A DNA stretch of 25,175 bases from Lachnospiraceae bacterium (GCA_016282215.1 JAEEKC010000091.1:1-25175); one strand, 5' to 3'; shown: positions 7,633-15,293, counted from the first letter of the stretch. Translations and numbers: made by a program. The notes: generated by a model from the sequence alone, not told the origin.

Positions 7633-7705
7633 AAAAATAGCGTTACTATCGCCATTTTTTACTCAGCCCCTGCCGGAGCGTTGACAAGGATCTGTCGAGA
7701 GCTCC
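7633..7705 (+). promoter_or_regulatory. Structured 5' leader of the FliD-like gene (two hairpins)
   Basis: Hairpin 1 pairs AAAAATAGCG (7633-7642) with CGCCATTTTT (7650-7659) with one mismatch and ends in a T-run, so it resembles a weak attenuator. Hairpin 2 pairs GGAGC (7675-7679) with GCTCC (7701-7705), and inside it TTGACA with TGTCGA. The AAGGAGGG ribosome binding site follows at about 7732-7739. Together with the two promoters this accounts for the only gene-free stretch over 300 bp (7382-7745). Confidence 0.45.
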
Positions 7706-7745
7706 TCAAACAAGGCAAATTTCAGGGAAGAAAGGAGGGCTTCTG

Positions 7746-9068
7746 ATGGCTGGTGTGAATTTCGATAGTCTCAATCAGGTATACAATCATTATCTGGCTG
7801 AGTATGCTCCGAAGACCAATACGCCGCTCGACACGCATAAAAAAGACGAGCTGAAGAAGGTCTACAGTTCCATCGTCAAAATGAATAAAGAATCCCCCCT
7901 TGCTATTCTGGATAAAAGCAGCGAGGCGAAGTCTTATGCCATCTCGCTGAAAGAAAGCGCCCGTTCTTTCCGAAATGCCGTTCTTTCCACGCAGGGCAAG
8001 ATCGGAGAAAGTGAAGAAGGCGGTGTCTTAGATCACAAGATGCCCTACTCTACCAGACCTGAGATCGCAAGTGTGAAATACCTCGGCAGCGACAATGGTC
8101 AGCCGACACCTTCCTTTGAACTCGGTGTCGCAAGACTTGCCAGCCCTCAGGAAAATGTAGGTAATTATCTTCCTTCCGACGAAACGATCGGATTAAAACC
8201 AAGCGCCTATTCCTTCGATCTTTCCATTAACGATATCGGATATGAGTTCCAATTCCAGATCCGTGAGAACGATACCAACCGGGATATCCAGGAAAGGCTT
8301 TCCAGGTTGATCACTAATGCGGAGATCGGCGTAGAAGGACAGGTCCTCGAAGACGACCACGGAAACACCTCCCTAAAGCTCATCTCCTCTCAAACCGGTG
8401 AAGCAGGCGGACGAAATCTGATCTTTGCGATCAGCGATGACAATACATCACAGAGCAGCGGTATCGTGGATTACCTCGGACTGAACAGAGTCATGCAGAA
8501 ACCGCAGGATGCATTATTTGAGATCAACGGCACAGAGCGAACAGCCTCCTCGAATACCTTCACCATCGACAAACAATATGAGATCACGCTGCAGGGCGTA
8601 TCCCCCGAACCCGGTATCACAACCGAGATCGGATTGAAAGGCGACATCGATTCCCTTGCTGAAAATGTCAATGCGCTGGCAGACAGTTACAACGCTTTTT
8701 TGGATAATACCTTTACAGGAAGCAATGAGCATACAAAGGGCAATCTTCTGCACAGCGAGCTGGGTTATATGTCGCGCCACTACGCTTCCGACCTGGATGC
8801 CATCGGCATCACGTTCGGCTCGGACGGTCATCTGAAGGTAGATGAAGAAAGACTCAAAGCAGCAGCCTCCTCTCAGGATGGTGCTCAGGCCGTCGGAGCT
8901 GTTAAGGATTTCGCCAATTCCATGCTCCGCAAAACGAGCCAGATTTCCATGAACCCCATGGAATACGTCAACAAGACAATTGTTGCATATAAGAATCCCG
9001 GCAAGAACTTCGCCGATCCTTATACGACCAGCGCATACAGTGGATTCTTATTCAATAACTACTGCTGA
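7746..9068 (+). CDS. FliD-like flagellar hook-associated (filament cap) protein
   Basis: This 440-residue protein has no signal peptide, as expected for substrates of the flagellar export apparatus. The N-terminal 85 residues are helical and polar. The middle (about 155-300) is beta-rich with the FliD-like pattern LFEINGTERTASSNTFTID then YEITLQGVS. The C-terminal part carries DSLAENVNALADSYNAFLD and LDAIGITFGSDGHLKVDEER, the helical and beta segments of the FliD C-terminal domain. The final PYTTSAYSGFLFNNYC is an unusual hydrophobic, cysteine-terminated tail. Classical FliD starts with a GxxSGLDT-type sequence, which is absent here, so this may be a paralogue rather than the cap itself. AAGGAGGG lies 6 bases before the start. 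It is the only plus-strand gene and converges on the glycan cluster, suggesting a link to flagellar glycosylation. Confidence 0.75.
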   Translation: MAGVNFDSLNQVYNHYLAEYAPKTNTPLDTHKKDELKKVYSSIVKMNKESPLAILDKSSEAKSYAISLKESARSFRNAVLSTQGKIGESEEGGVLDHKMPYSTRPEIASVKYLGSDNGQPTPSFELGVARLASPQENVGNYLPSDETIGLKPSAYSFDLSINDIGYEFQFQIRENDTNRDIQERLSRLITNAEIGVEGQVLEDDHGNTSLKLISSQTGEAGGRNLIFAISDDNTSQSSGIVDYLGLNRVMQKPQDALFEINGTERTASSNTFTIDKQYEITLQGVSPEPGITTEIGLKGDIDSLAENVNALADSYNAFLDNTFTGSNEHTKGNLLHSELGYMSRHYASDLDAIGITFGSDGHLKVDEERLKAAASSQDGAQAVGAVKDFANSMLRKTSQISMNPMEYVNKTIVAYKNPGKNFADPYTTSAYSGFLFNNYC

Positions 9069-9117
9069 TGATATCCGGGCAACCGCATTCACCGGCATCG
9101 AAACAGCAAACGGATTC

Positions 9118-9158
9118 AAAAACCGGCAGACCCATAACGAGTCCGCCGGTTTTTCTTT
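9118..9158. terminator. Bidirectional rho-independent terminator
   Basis: AAAAACCGGC (9118-9127) pairs perfectly with GCCGGTTTTT (9145-9154) around a 17-base loop. T-runs follow on both strands, so it can end the FliD-like transcript and the converging glycan cluster transcript. Confidence 0.9.
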
Positions 9159-9221
9159 GCCCCTATCTCATTTTTCATCTGATATTTGATATCTGTTATG
9201 ATATATCCGCTGATGAACGGA

Positions 9222-10253
9222 TCACTTTGAAAATTCTTTATATAAAAACGCCATATCCATCATCTTATCATCTACATAAAAATCACCATTGGGCTTTGTA
9301 AAGAGAAGCTCATCATACTTCAGCCCCCAGTCTGCCATCTGTTGTTCCGTTACTTCTCGCCAGTCGATCCTGGTCACATAGCCTCTTGCGGTATACAGGA
9401 CAATACGGTTCCCCCAGTCATGCAGCTGATTGATGATATCGATCATCTTCTGATTCGGCATGGCCTTATCATAAGCCAGGTCGTCCCGGTAGGTGGCGAT
9501 CACGCCATCGATATCAAAGACAAACTGCTGACCGCCCCTGCGCGCCCGAAGGACACGATCCACACGGCTGAAATCTTCCTCTGTATCCACATCATACATC
9601 TCTTTCATCTCATAGCCCATGATTTTCTTTCCTGTCATGGAATGATACTCCCAAATGCATCGCGGACGGAGAAGGTCCACATTTCCGTTTTGAATGTAGG
9701 TGGCCGGAAGCGCCTGACGGGGCATATTGTAGGCTTCCGGAATATCCTTCATCAAGGGGTCCAAAAGACCGTCTTCCTTCAGATACCACATCTTATGCGG
9801 CACTACGGTATTCTTGCGGACACTGCGGAGCGAATCAATGGTTTCGTCTGCCATCATTTTTTCGATCATGGTATCAATGTCTGCCACATCCCGGAAAGGA
9901 TAAGTTGGGCGAAGATGCACCACGATATCAGGCTCATACCCTTCCTGATCCCGCAAAAAGCCCAGCGCATGGACAAATACATCAATATCAAGCGCACTGT
10001 CCGTTGCGTACTCAGCAGGCCTGATAAAGGGTATTTCAGCGCCGTACTCTTTTCCGATCCTTGCGTATTCCTCGCTGTCCGTTGTCAGGACGATCCGGTT
10101 TATATATTTTGACGCAAGCGCATGCTCCACCGAATAGGCCAGCATCGGTTTCCCGTCGATGGGACGGATATTTTTATCTTTTACGCTCTTTGAACCGCTC
10201 CGCGCTGTGATCAGCGCTAAAATCTTCTTATCCTGCGCACCTTCCGCATTCAT
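9222..10253 (-). CDS. Acylneuraminate cytidylyltransferase (NeuA/PseF/LegF type) fused to a HAD-like phosphatase domain
   Basis: This is 343 residues from the second ATG (10253), which has AGGAGG at 8 bases; the ATG two codons upstream is too close to it. Residues about 10-230 are a CMP-nonulosonic-acid synthetase: LITARSGSKSVKDKNI is the nucleotide-binding start, with LTTDSEEYA, HLRPTYPFRDVADID and YIQNGNVDLLR following. Such enzymes activate sialic, pseudaminic or legionaminic acid with CTP. Residues about 240-343 are HAD-like: FVFDIDGVIATY (DxD motif), LYTARGY, and YVDDK, resembling capsule-biosynthesis phosphatases of the EcbF/BcbF type. A fused HAD domain could dephosphorylate a nonulosonate-9-phosphate before activation, but this is inference. 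It is the last gene of the glycan cluster, with three tandem repeats directly upstream. The substrate sugar is undetermined. Confidence 0.88.
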   Translation of the reverse strand: MNAEGAQDKKILALITARSGSKSVKDKNIRPIDGKPMLAYSVEHALASKYINRIVLTTDSEEYARIGKEYGAEIPFIRPAEYATDSALDIDVFVHALGFLRDQEGYEPDIVVHLRPTYPFRDVADIDTMIEKMMADETIDSLRSVRKNTVVPHKMWYLKEDGLLDPLMKDIPEAYNMPRQALPATYIQNGNVDLLRPRCIWEYHSMTGKKIMGYEMKEMYDVDTEEDFSRVDRVLRARRGGQQFVFDIDGVIATYRDDLAYDKAMPNQKMIDIINQLHDWGNRIVLYTARGYVTRIDWREVTEQQMADWGLKYDELLFTKPNGDFYVDDKMMDMAFLYKEFSK

Positions 10254-10268
10254 CTGCATATCCTCCTG

Positions 10269-10321
10269 AATTTATCATTAGTTTTTCAGCTTCGTATTTT
10301 CATACCGGGCTTTGCACTACC
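10269..10321 (-). repeat. Dispersed 5'-UTR repeat, neuA-like copy 1
   Basis: This 53-bp unit is tandemly duplicated at 10322-10374 with a single difference. On the minus strand the core is CCGGTATGAAAATACGAAGC. Its end runs into the AGGAGG of the neuA-like gene. Confidence 0.95.
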
Positions 10322-10374
10322 AATTTATCATTAGTTTTTCAGCTTCGTATTTTCATGCCGGGCTTTGCACTACC
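10322..10374 (-). repeat. Dispersed 5'-UTR repeat, neuA-like copy 2
   Basis: This is 52 of 53 positions identical to copy 1, head-to-tail with no spacer. Such identity points to recent duplication. Confidence 0.95.
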
Positions 10375-10427
10375 AATTTATCATTCGTTTATCGACTCCG
10401 AATTTTTCATATCGGACCTTGCATTGT
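10375..10427 (-). repeat. Dispersed 5'-UTR repeat, neuA-like copy 3
   Basis: This more diverged third unit of the same array follows without spacer. On the minus strand it reads GTCCGATATGAAAAATTCGG; TCCGA and TCGGA still pair although the bases differ from copies 1 and 2. Confidence 0.88.
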
Positions 10428-10461
10428 AACAGATCAGTATTAATGTTTTCCTTTATGTATG

Positions 10462-11913
10462 CTAAATCAGGGCATCCAACACTTTCTCCAGCCCCTTCGT
10501 TCTGTGGGCCCAGGTCTGCGAAGCAGCCAGCTTTTCCCCTGCCCGGGCGATCCTGCTGCGCTCATCCTCTGCTTCCGGCCGAAGAAGATCACGGATGCGC
10601 CGGGCAAGCCGAGCCATCTCTTTTTCTCCTTCCGCAGTCAGGCGATATCTATGCCTGCCTGCCGTGTCGTCTTCCTGCACGAATCCGTCTCCGGTATCAC
10701 CAGCCCCAACCGACTGTACACTGTTATCTTCCTGTGCATTACCGGCCCTCAATACGTCGTCATCGATGGCAGGCGTCCGAAAGGCAATGGCATTCTCACC
10801 GTCCTGCAAGAACGCATTCAGATAGTCGTTTGTATCAGTCACGCAAACCGCACCGCAGAGCATGGAATTCCATATTCTGTCATGGGCACCCTCATGAAAA
10901 GAAGGCAGCACATTCAGGGAGATTTTTGTCTTTGTCAGGAGCCGCAGCACCTCACTACTGTCCGCATAGGGCAAAAGCGTGATGCGCTCGGGATGCCTGA
11001 TCTGTTCCATCAAGTGCTCCCAGCCGGAACCGACGATCGTGATATGAAGCCCTTCTCCGTCTGTATCATCCGGCATTTCCCGGTCTGCTCTTTCTTCATC
11101 CGACTCCCAATCGGCCAGATATCGGATCACTTCGCCGCGCCTTTTATATCTCACAAAATAATCCAAAAACTGAACGTGTCCCAGCGTCTGCCGGATCTCA
11201 TCTTCACTCACGCCCTCCTCGATCTCTTCGATCAGGCGCCGCCGGATGATATCTTCCAGTTTTGCCGACGGATCTGCCAAAGCCTCCCGCAGCATGGAAT
11301 GATAAAAAGCACTGTACTCCGGGCCGTTTCTTTCGATAAAAAGATCGAAACCTTCCGGCGGCACATAGGTACCTGCAAACAGAATATCGACAGGACGTTC
11401 ATCTGTGTCCGCAGTGTCTTCGCCCGCTTCCTCTTTATAAGCTGTCCCGCCGCTTGGCAAACATCCTCCGAGCGAAATTTCCGGAAAATACCGTTCCATG
11501 TAAGCAATATGCTGACGGTCAAGATCAAATTGCAGATATCTGTCGCGCCGTTCCTTTATCTGTTCATACAGGAAATCGTGATAATGATATGGATGATCCA
11601 CCAGGATATTGACGATCCGCATCCGGTAACGGTCTACCAGCATCCCGTCCTTGTATAAACACGGATCTTTTGAATAACATCCCGCAAAATTAAAAGTCAG
11701 AAAAACAGCGCCTTCCAAATCCTTTTCCGCCTGCTCAGGCGATCTTTGAAGATATGCCGCGATATCCGACGAAAGTTCGGCAGGCACAGCATCATAAAAA
11801 AGTGGATAAACCTGATACCCATCCGCCTGAAGCTGACTTTCGATCTGTGTCATAAAGAAGGATGTGGTTTCCACATCCCCATGATAGGTGATGATCAGTT
11901 TTTTCATACTCAT
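10462..11913 (-). CDS. CgeB-like glycosyltransferase (second of cluster)
   Basis: This 483-residue protein has a Rossmann-like start (MKKLIITYHGDVETTSFF). The C-terminal half carries GWEHLMEQIRHPERITLLPY, TKISLNVLPSFHEGAHDRIWN and CGAVCVTDTNDYL, the pattern of the CgeB/YkvP-type glycosyltransferase group. Two acidic, low-complexity inserts (about residues 160-172 and 405-445) look like variable loops. No signal peptide or membrane segment is present, so it acts in the cytoplasm, probably on flagellin or a lipid-linked glycan. The start overlaps the preceding stop in an ATGA arrangement, so translation is likely coupled to the cytidylyltransferase gene upstream. Donor and acceptor are unknown. 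A long open frame on the opposite strand across this gene appears to be an artefact. Confidence 0.85.
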   Translation of the reverse strand: MSMKKLIITYHGDVETTSFFMTQIESQLQADGYQVYPLFYDAVPAELSSDIAAYLQRSPEQAEKDLEGAVFLTFNFAGCYSKDPCLYKDGMLVDRYRMRIVNILVDHPYHYHDFLYEQIKERRDRYLQFDLDRQHIAYMERYFPEISLGGCLPSGGTAYKEEAGEDTADTDERPVDILFAGTYVPPEGFDLFIERNGPEYSAFYHSMLREALADPSAKLEDIIRRRLIEEIEEGVSEDEIRQTLGHVQFLDYFVRYKRRGEVIRYLADWESDEERADREMPDDTDGEGLHITIVGSGWEHLMEQIRHPERITLLPYADSSEVLRLLTKTKISLNVLPSFHEGAHDRIWNSMLCGAVCVTDTNDYLNAFLQDGENAIAFRTPAIDDDVLRAGNAQEDNSVQSVGAGDTGDGFVQEDDTAGRHRYRLTAEGEKEMARLARRIRDLLRPEAEDERSRIARAGEKLAASQTWAHRTKGLEKVLDALI

Positions 11914-12626
11914 CCCATCTGCTCATTCTCGATGGCATCATATAATGCACGGAAAATGTAAAAATCCTCCGGCGTCGTGATCTTGATATTATGATTCGGT
12001 CCGACTACCACAGACACATTTTTACCAAACCTGCGCATCAAAGTACAGCTGTCGATCGCATTGGTCTCCATCAGAAAAACAGCCTGTCTGTGGACATTCA
12101 GGATTTCGGAAAGCCAGAAGCTCTGCGGCGCCTGCGCCGTTCTTGAATGCTCACGGCTGGGCACATCCGTTACCAGTCCGTTATCATCTACCAGAATAAC
12201 CGTTTCCTTTGCCGGGGTAACCGTGATGGCAGATCCATGCTCCTTTACGGAGGCAATATTGGCATCGATCAGTTCATCATTGATCAGCGGGCGTACACCA
12301 TCGTGAATCAATACAATGTTATCCTTCGAGCCGTACACCTCTTCCGCTGCCTTGAGTCCGTTAAAAATGGAAAGCTGTCCCGTTCCTCCACCGGGAACGA
12401 TCTTGCCGATCTTATCGAGGCGATATCGATACTGCATTTCCTTCATATAATCGATCCAGTCTTCAATGCAGACAACAATGATCCCATCGATAGCCGGATG
12501 GTATTGAAACTTCTCAATGGTATGCACGATGATCGGCTTGCCGTGCACCATCAGAAATTGCTTGGGTTTGTCCTTCGTGTGCATCCTTCTGCCGGAACCT
12601 CCGGCGAAAATCACTGCAATATTCAT
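11910..12626 (-). CDS. IspD/TarI-family cytidylyltransferase
   Basis: This 238-residue protein has the family's usual length. FAGGSGRRM followed by KPKQFLMVHGKPIIVHTIEKF is the CTP-binding signature. VLIHDGVRPLI, TPAKETV and RAQAPQSFW-like residues (RTAQAPQSF) and NIKITTPEDF complete the IspD fold. The family includes MEP cytidylyltransferase (IspD, isoprenoid synthesis) and ribitol- or glycerol-phosphate cytidylyltransferases (TarI and relatives, polyol-phosphate polymers). Placement between two glycosyltransferases and next to a NeuA-like enzyme favours a polyol-phosphate role in surface glycan synthesis; isoprenoid synthesis cannot be excluded. AAGGAG lies 6 bases before the start, directly after a copy of the dispersed repeat. 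Confidence 0.85.
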   Translation of the reverse strand: MNIAVIFAGGSGRRMHTKDKPKQFLMVHGKPIIVHTIEKFQYHPAIDGIIVVCIEDWIDYMKEMQYRYRLDKIGKIVPGGGTGQLSIFNGLKAAEEVYGSKDNIVLIHDGVRPLINDELIDANIASVKEHGSAITVTPAKETVILVDDNGLVTDVPSREHSRTAQAPQSFWLSEILNVHRQAVFLMETNAIDSCTLMRRFGKNVSVVVGPNHNIKITTPEDFYIFRALYDAIENEQMG

Positions 12627-12638
12627 AGCTGTCTCCTT

Positions 12639-12692
12639 AATTAATTATTTGTTTATCGACTTCGTATTTTCGTACCGGACTTTATACTGCTG
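12639..12692 (-). repeat. Dispersed 5'-UTR repeat upstream of the IspD/TarI-like gene
   Basis: On the minus strand it reads TATAAAGTCCGGTACGAAAA then TACGAAGTCGATAAAC, and ends in AATTAATTAAGGAG, which includes the ribosome binding site. Confidence 0.9.
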
Positions 12693-12745
12693 AATGAATT
12701 ATTCGTTTACCGGCTTTATTGACCACAAATTTTCGGCTCTGTGTT
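12693..12745 (-). repeat. Decayed second copy of the dispersed repeat
   Basis: The minus strand has GCCGAAAATTTG and GCCGGTAAACGAATAATTC, which match parts of the element out of full register. It lies directly after the stop of the upstream glycosyltransferase and looks like a partly deleted or rearranged unit. Confidence 0.45.
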
Positions 12746-13915
12746 TTATATCAGAGCGAGCATTTTTTCAACCTGGGAAGAATAACCGAGAAGCTCCTTT
12801 ACCTTCTCATAGCCGCTGGCCGCAATCTTATTTCTTTCTTCCTCATGCGTCAGATAATACTCACAAAGCTCCGCTGCCTGTCCGATGCTTTCATAATACA
12901 CGAAATCCTTTCCGGGTTCAAAGTATTCCATAAAATCCGCTTGGTAATTGCTTAACAAAAACCCGCCGCAGGCCATGATATCGACGGCCCGAAGCGGCAT
13001 GCCCGTATGAATACTTCGCAGGGAAATATTCAGATTGATCTTCGCGCATTTCATGGCGATGGGTGCCCGGTCGTAATAATCCACCTTTCCCATATTCAGG
13101 ACCTTCGGAAGATCCGGCGTTTTCTCCGGTGTAAAAAGCCTGACCTTGAATTTCCCCGAAAGAAGGGTCAAAAGCTTTTGCCGTTCCATGGCTGTCACCT
13201 TTCTCGCCAGGAAATAATTGGCGATCACCCACTCGGCTGTTTCCATGCCATCGCCACTGGCATAAACCGGACAAACCTTCTGTATCTTCTCTACAACATC
13301 CGGACTTAAGGCCGGTTCGATCACATCCACACCGTACAGATTCAGCTGCGCCTGCATCAGGGCATCTACGTAGCCACTCGTCCTGTCATCCAGGTTTTCA
13401 AGATGACGGAACATATGATTACGCGTTTCGCTATACGTTGACCCGATAAAGGTGATATCACTGTCATAAGCTGCGTGATCGGCAACCGTCGGGATCATTG
13501 TATCATAGTGCTTGCAGGCCGCGCCCATAGGCAGATAAAAAACATGGGGTACGCCGAGCGCCTTAAGATGTGCAGCCTCACTGCTGTCAAAATGAAAGAT
13601 CCTGTTCGTTTCATACAGCGCCGTCTGTGAATAGGACTGAATAAACGGACTGTCGTAGATCCAGGATACGTACTTGATCCTGCATGCTTTCGCCGCGATC
13701 GCAGCAACCGGATAATAGTTAAAAGAAAACAAAAAAACCGGTTTCGTTTCCAGGATCTTCTGTGCGATACCTGCTGCCAGCTGCTCGCTCATGCGGGTAT
13801 CATCATCATGAACATCAAAGGGCATTCGCACCACTTCATACCCCAGTCCTTCAAAAACCGGGATGATATGCTCGTTTCCGAAACTCTTCCATTCTAAAAA
13901 CAGAATCTTATCCAT
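12746..13915 (-). CDS. CgeB-like glycosyltransferase with DUF3880-type N-terminus (first of cluster)
   Basis: This 389-residue protein starts MDKILFLEWKSFGNEHIIPV. The N-terminal domain contains FLFSFNYYPVAAIAAKACRI and YVSWIYDSPF, typical of the DUF3880 domain found before CgeB-type transferases. The C-terminal domain has KCAKINLNISLRSIHTGMPL, RAVDIMACGGFLLSNYQADF and YYLTHEEERNKIAASGYEKV, the characteristic nucleotide-sugar-binding end. It is a cytoplasmic glycosyltransferase without signal peptide or membrane helix. It follows the MFS gene by 44 bp and precedes the IspD/TarI-like gene. A purine-rich GGGGAG lies 12 bases before the ATG, a rather wide spacing. Flagellin or surface-glycan modification is inferred from neighbours. 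Confidence 0.87.
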   Translation of the reverse strand: MDKILFLEWKSFGNEHIIPVFEGLGYEVVRMPFDVHDDDTRMSEQLAAGIAQKILETKPVFLFSFNYYPVAAIAAKACRIKYVSWIYDSPFIQSYSQTALYETNRIFHFDSSEAAHLKALGVPHVFYLPMGAACKHYDTMIPTVADHAAYDSDITFIGSTYSETRNHMFRHLENLDDRTSGYVDALMQAQLNLYGVDVIEPALSPDVVEKIQKVCPVYASGDGMETAEWVIANYFLARKVTAMERQKLLTLLSGKFKVRLFTPEKTPDLPKVLNMGKVDYYDRAPIAMKCAKINLNISLRSIHTGMPLRAVDIMACGGFLLSNYQADFMEYFEPGKDFVYYESIGQAAELCEYYLTHEEERNKIAASGYEKVKELLGYSSQVEKMLALI

Positions 13916-13959
13916 TGTTTCTCAATTCTCCCCTACCCACTGCAGATTGCTGCCGTCCG

Positions 13960-15255
13960 TCAGGACCTTCTGCGTCCAAGCGCCAGAAAGGCGATCACAA
14001 CGCCCACAGCACAGACCATTGTTCCGGTGATCAGCATGGCCTTCACACCCAGGCTGTCGAGGATCCTTCCGCTGATAAAGTTGGAAAAGATACCACCCAC
14101 CGTGATCGCAGTCGTGATAAAAGCCTGCCCCTTCACCTGATCGAATTGCCGCATCGTCTCACTGACATAGTAAGCCGCTGCCGGAATAAACAACGCATAA
14201 GCAAGCAACTGGAAGGACTGGCTGATATACATGGCCGTCATATCTTTTGCAAAGATCAGGATCACGATCTTGATCAGAAAAGCTACTCCTGAGATCAGAA
14301 GTAGTTTCCTTGCGGAGATCTTTTTTAAGATCACACCGATCATAGCCATGACCGGAAGTTCCAGGATTGCCTGCAAAAAGTTAGCAGTGCCTAACTCTTT
14401 TTCTGCACCGCCCAGTTCCCTGATGATCTGGATCATAAAGTCGTTGATCATATTATGGGCAAAAAAGAAGCAGACAACGGCAACGAGAAACACTGCGTAT
14501 GCCGGATACATCTTTGCAAACTCACGAAGACTGCTCCCGGCCGCATCTCCCCGCCCGCCGTCCAGGGTCCCACCCTGTGCCTGGCTTTTCATATCAGTTT
14601 CTTCATCTTCCTGCAGCTTTCCTGCTCCGGTGCCCTGTCTTTCCTCTTCGGCATGATCCCGGGCAGCGACTGCTTCTTTGGCTGCACCTTTCGCCGGATT
14701 TCGAAACAGCAGGATTGCGGCCAGGGACGCTGCCATCGCAAAGACATTCACGATCAACAGAACAAACACACCCCGCTTTTCCACCACGCCACCGATCAGC
14801 ATAGACGTTACGGCAAAGCCTGCAGAACCAAGTCCCCTTGACAGCCCGTACATGATATCCGCGCCTTTGTTTTGATATTCAAAACAGAGCGCCGTCATCA
14901 CCGGCTGATAGGTGAACTGGATCATATAGATCAGCGCATATACAATAAAGATAATGACCTTGTTCTCATTGACCAGCATCAAAAGACCGGAACCCGCCAT
15001 AATGGCAAGTACGGAAAAAATGATGAAGCCCCGGTTGGTAACCGGTCCCGGTTTGTCGATCAGCGCTGCCACAAGCGGTTGGCAGACAGCAGATGAAATG
15101 TTAGCCAGTGCTAACAAAATGCCCACCTGCGTATTGGTAAAACCATGCGCCAGAAGAAACACCGCCGCATAGGCATGTATCGTACAAAAGGCGATAAAAT
15201 ACGTTGAGTTTAATAGAGAGTATTTTATCGTCCATGCTGCTTTTCCTGTTTTCAT
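13960..15255 (-). CDS. Major facilitator superfamily transporter (MFS_1-like/sugar symporter type)
   Basis: This 431-residue protein has about 12 hydrophobic helices in two halves. Between the halves (about residues 185-245) is a long hydrophilic loop rich in Ala, Glu, Gly and Asp. The N-terminus (SLLNSTYFIAFCTIHAYAAVF, then GFTNTQVGILLALANISSAV) and the loop LIDKPGPVTNRGF resemble the LacY/nucleoside-symporter-like MFS branch. The protein should sit in the cytoplasmic membrane; the substrate is not readable. It is the first gene of the glycan cluster, preceded by an extended -10 promoter and, further up, by a strong terminator. Possible roles are sugar uptake linked to the neighbouring GH5/GH16 genes or to the glycan cluster; neither can be chosen from sequence. 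Confidence 0.88.
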   Translation of the reverse strand: MKTGKAAWTIKYSLLNSTYFIAFCTIHAYAAVFLLAHGFTNTQVGILLALANISSAVCQPLVAALIDKPGPVTNRGFIIFSVLAIMAGSGLLMLVNENKVIIFIVYALIYMIQFTYQPVMTALCFEYQNKGADIMYGLSRGLGSAGFAVTSMLIGGVVEKRGVFVLLIVNVFAMAASLAAILLFRNPAKGAAKEAVAARDHAEEERQGTGAGKLQEDEETDMKSQAQGGTLDGGRGDAAGSSLREFAKMYPAYAVFLVAVVCFFFAHNMINDFMIQIIRELGGAEKELGTANFLQAILELPVMAMIGVILKKISARKLLLISGVAFLIKIVILIFAKDMTAMYISQSFQLLAYALFIPAAAYYVSETMRQFDQVKGQAFITTAITVGGIFSNFISGRILDSLGVKAMLITGTMVCAVGVVIAFLALGRRRS

Positions 15256-15284
15256 AATTATCCCCGCCTGTTAAGCTTTTTATG

Positions 15285-15293
15285 AGTATACCA
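15285..15293 (-). promoter_or_regulatory. Extended -10 promoter for the MFS gene and glycan cluster
   Basis: The minus strand carries TGGTATACT (extended -10 plus TATACT) 30 bp upstream of the MFS start. The -35 region is poor, which extended -10 promoters tolerate. Confidence 0.5.

Noticed and set aside
10459..11658. 399-residue open frame on the plus strand
   Set aside because: It is antisense to the CgeB-like glycosyltransferase, has no ribosome binding site at its start, and its translation has no recognisable domain. The minus-strand frame has clear family motifs.
12639..12692. Sigma-28 (flagellar) promoter inside the repeat (TAAAG ... CGATAA)
   Set aside because: The two boxes resemble the sigma-28 consensus, but the spacing is about 5 bases too long and constant in all copies. 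Most copies have GCCGAAAA rather than CGATAA, and several lie between genes unrelated to motility.
14455..14841. Several overlapping plus-strand frames inside the MFS gene
   Set aside because: They are shadows of the hydrophilic loop and helices of the transporter, with no independent start signals.
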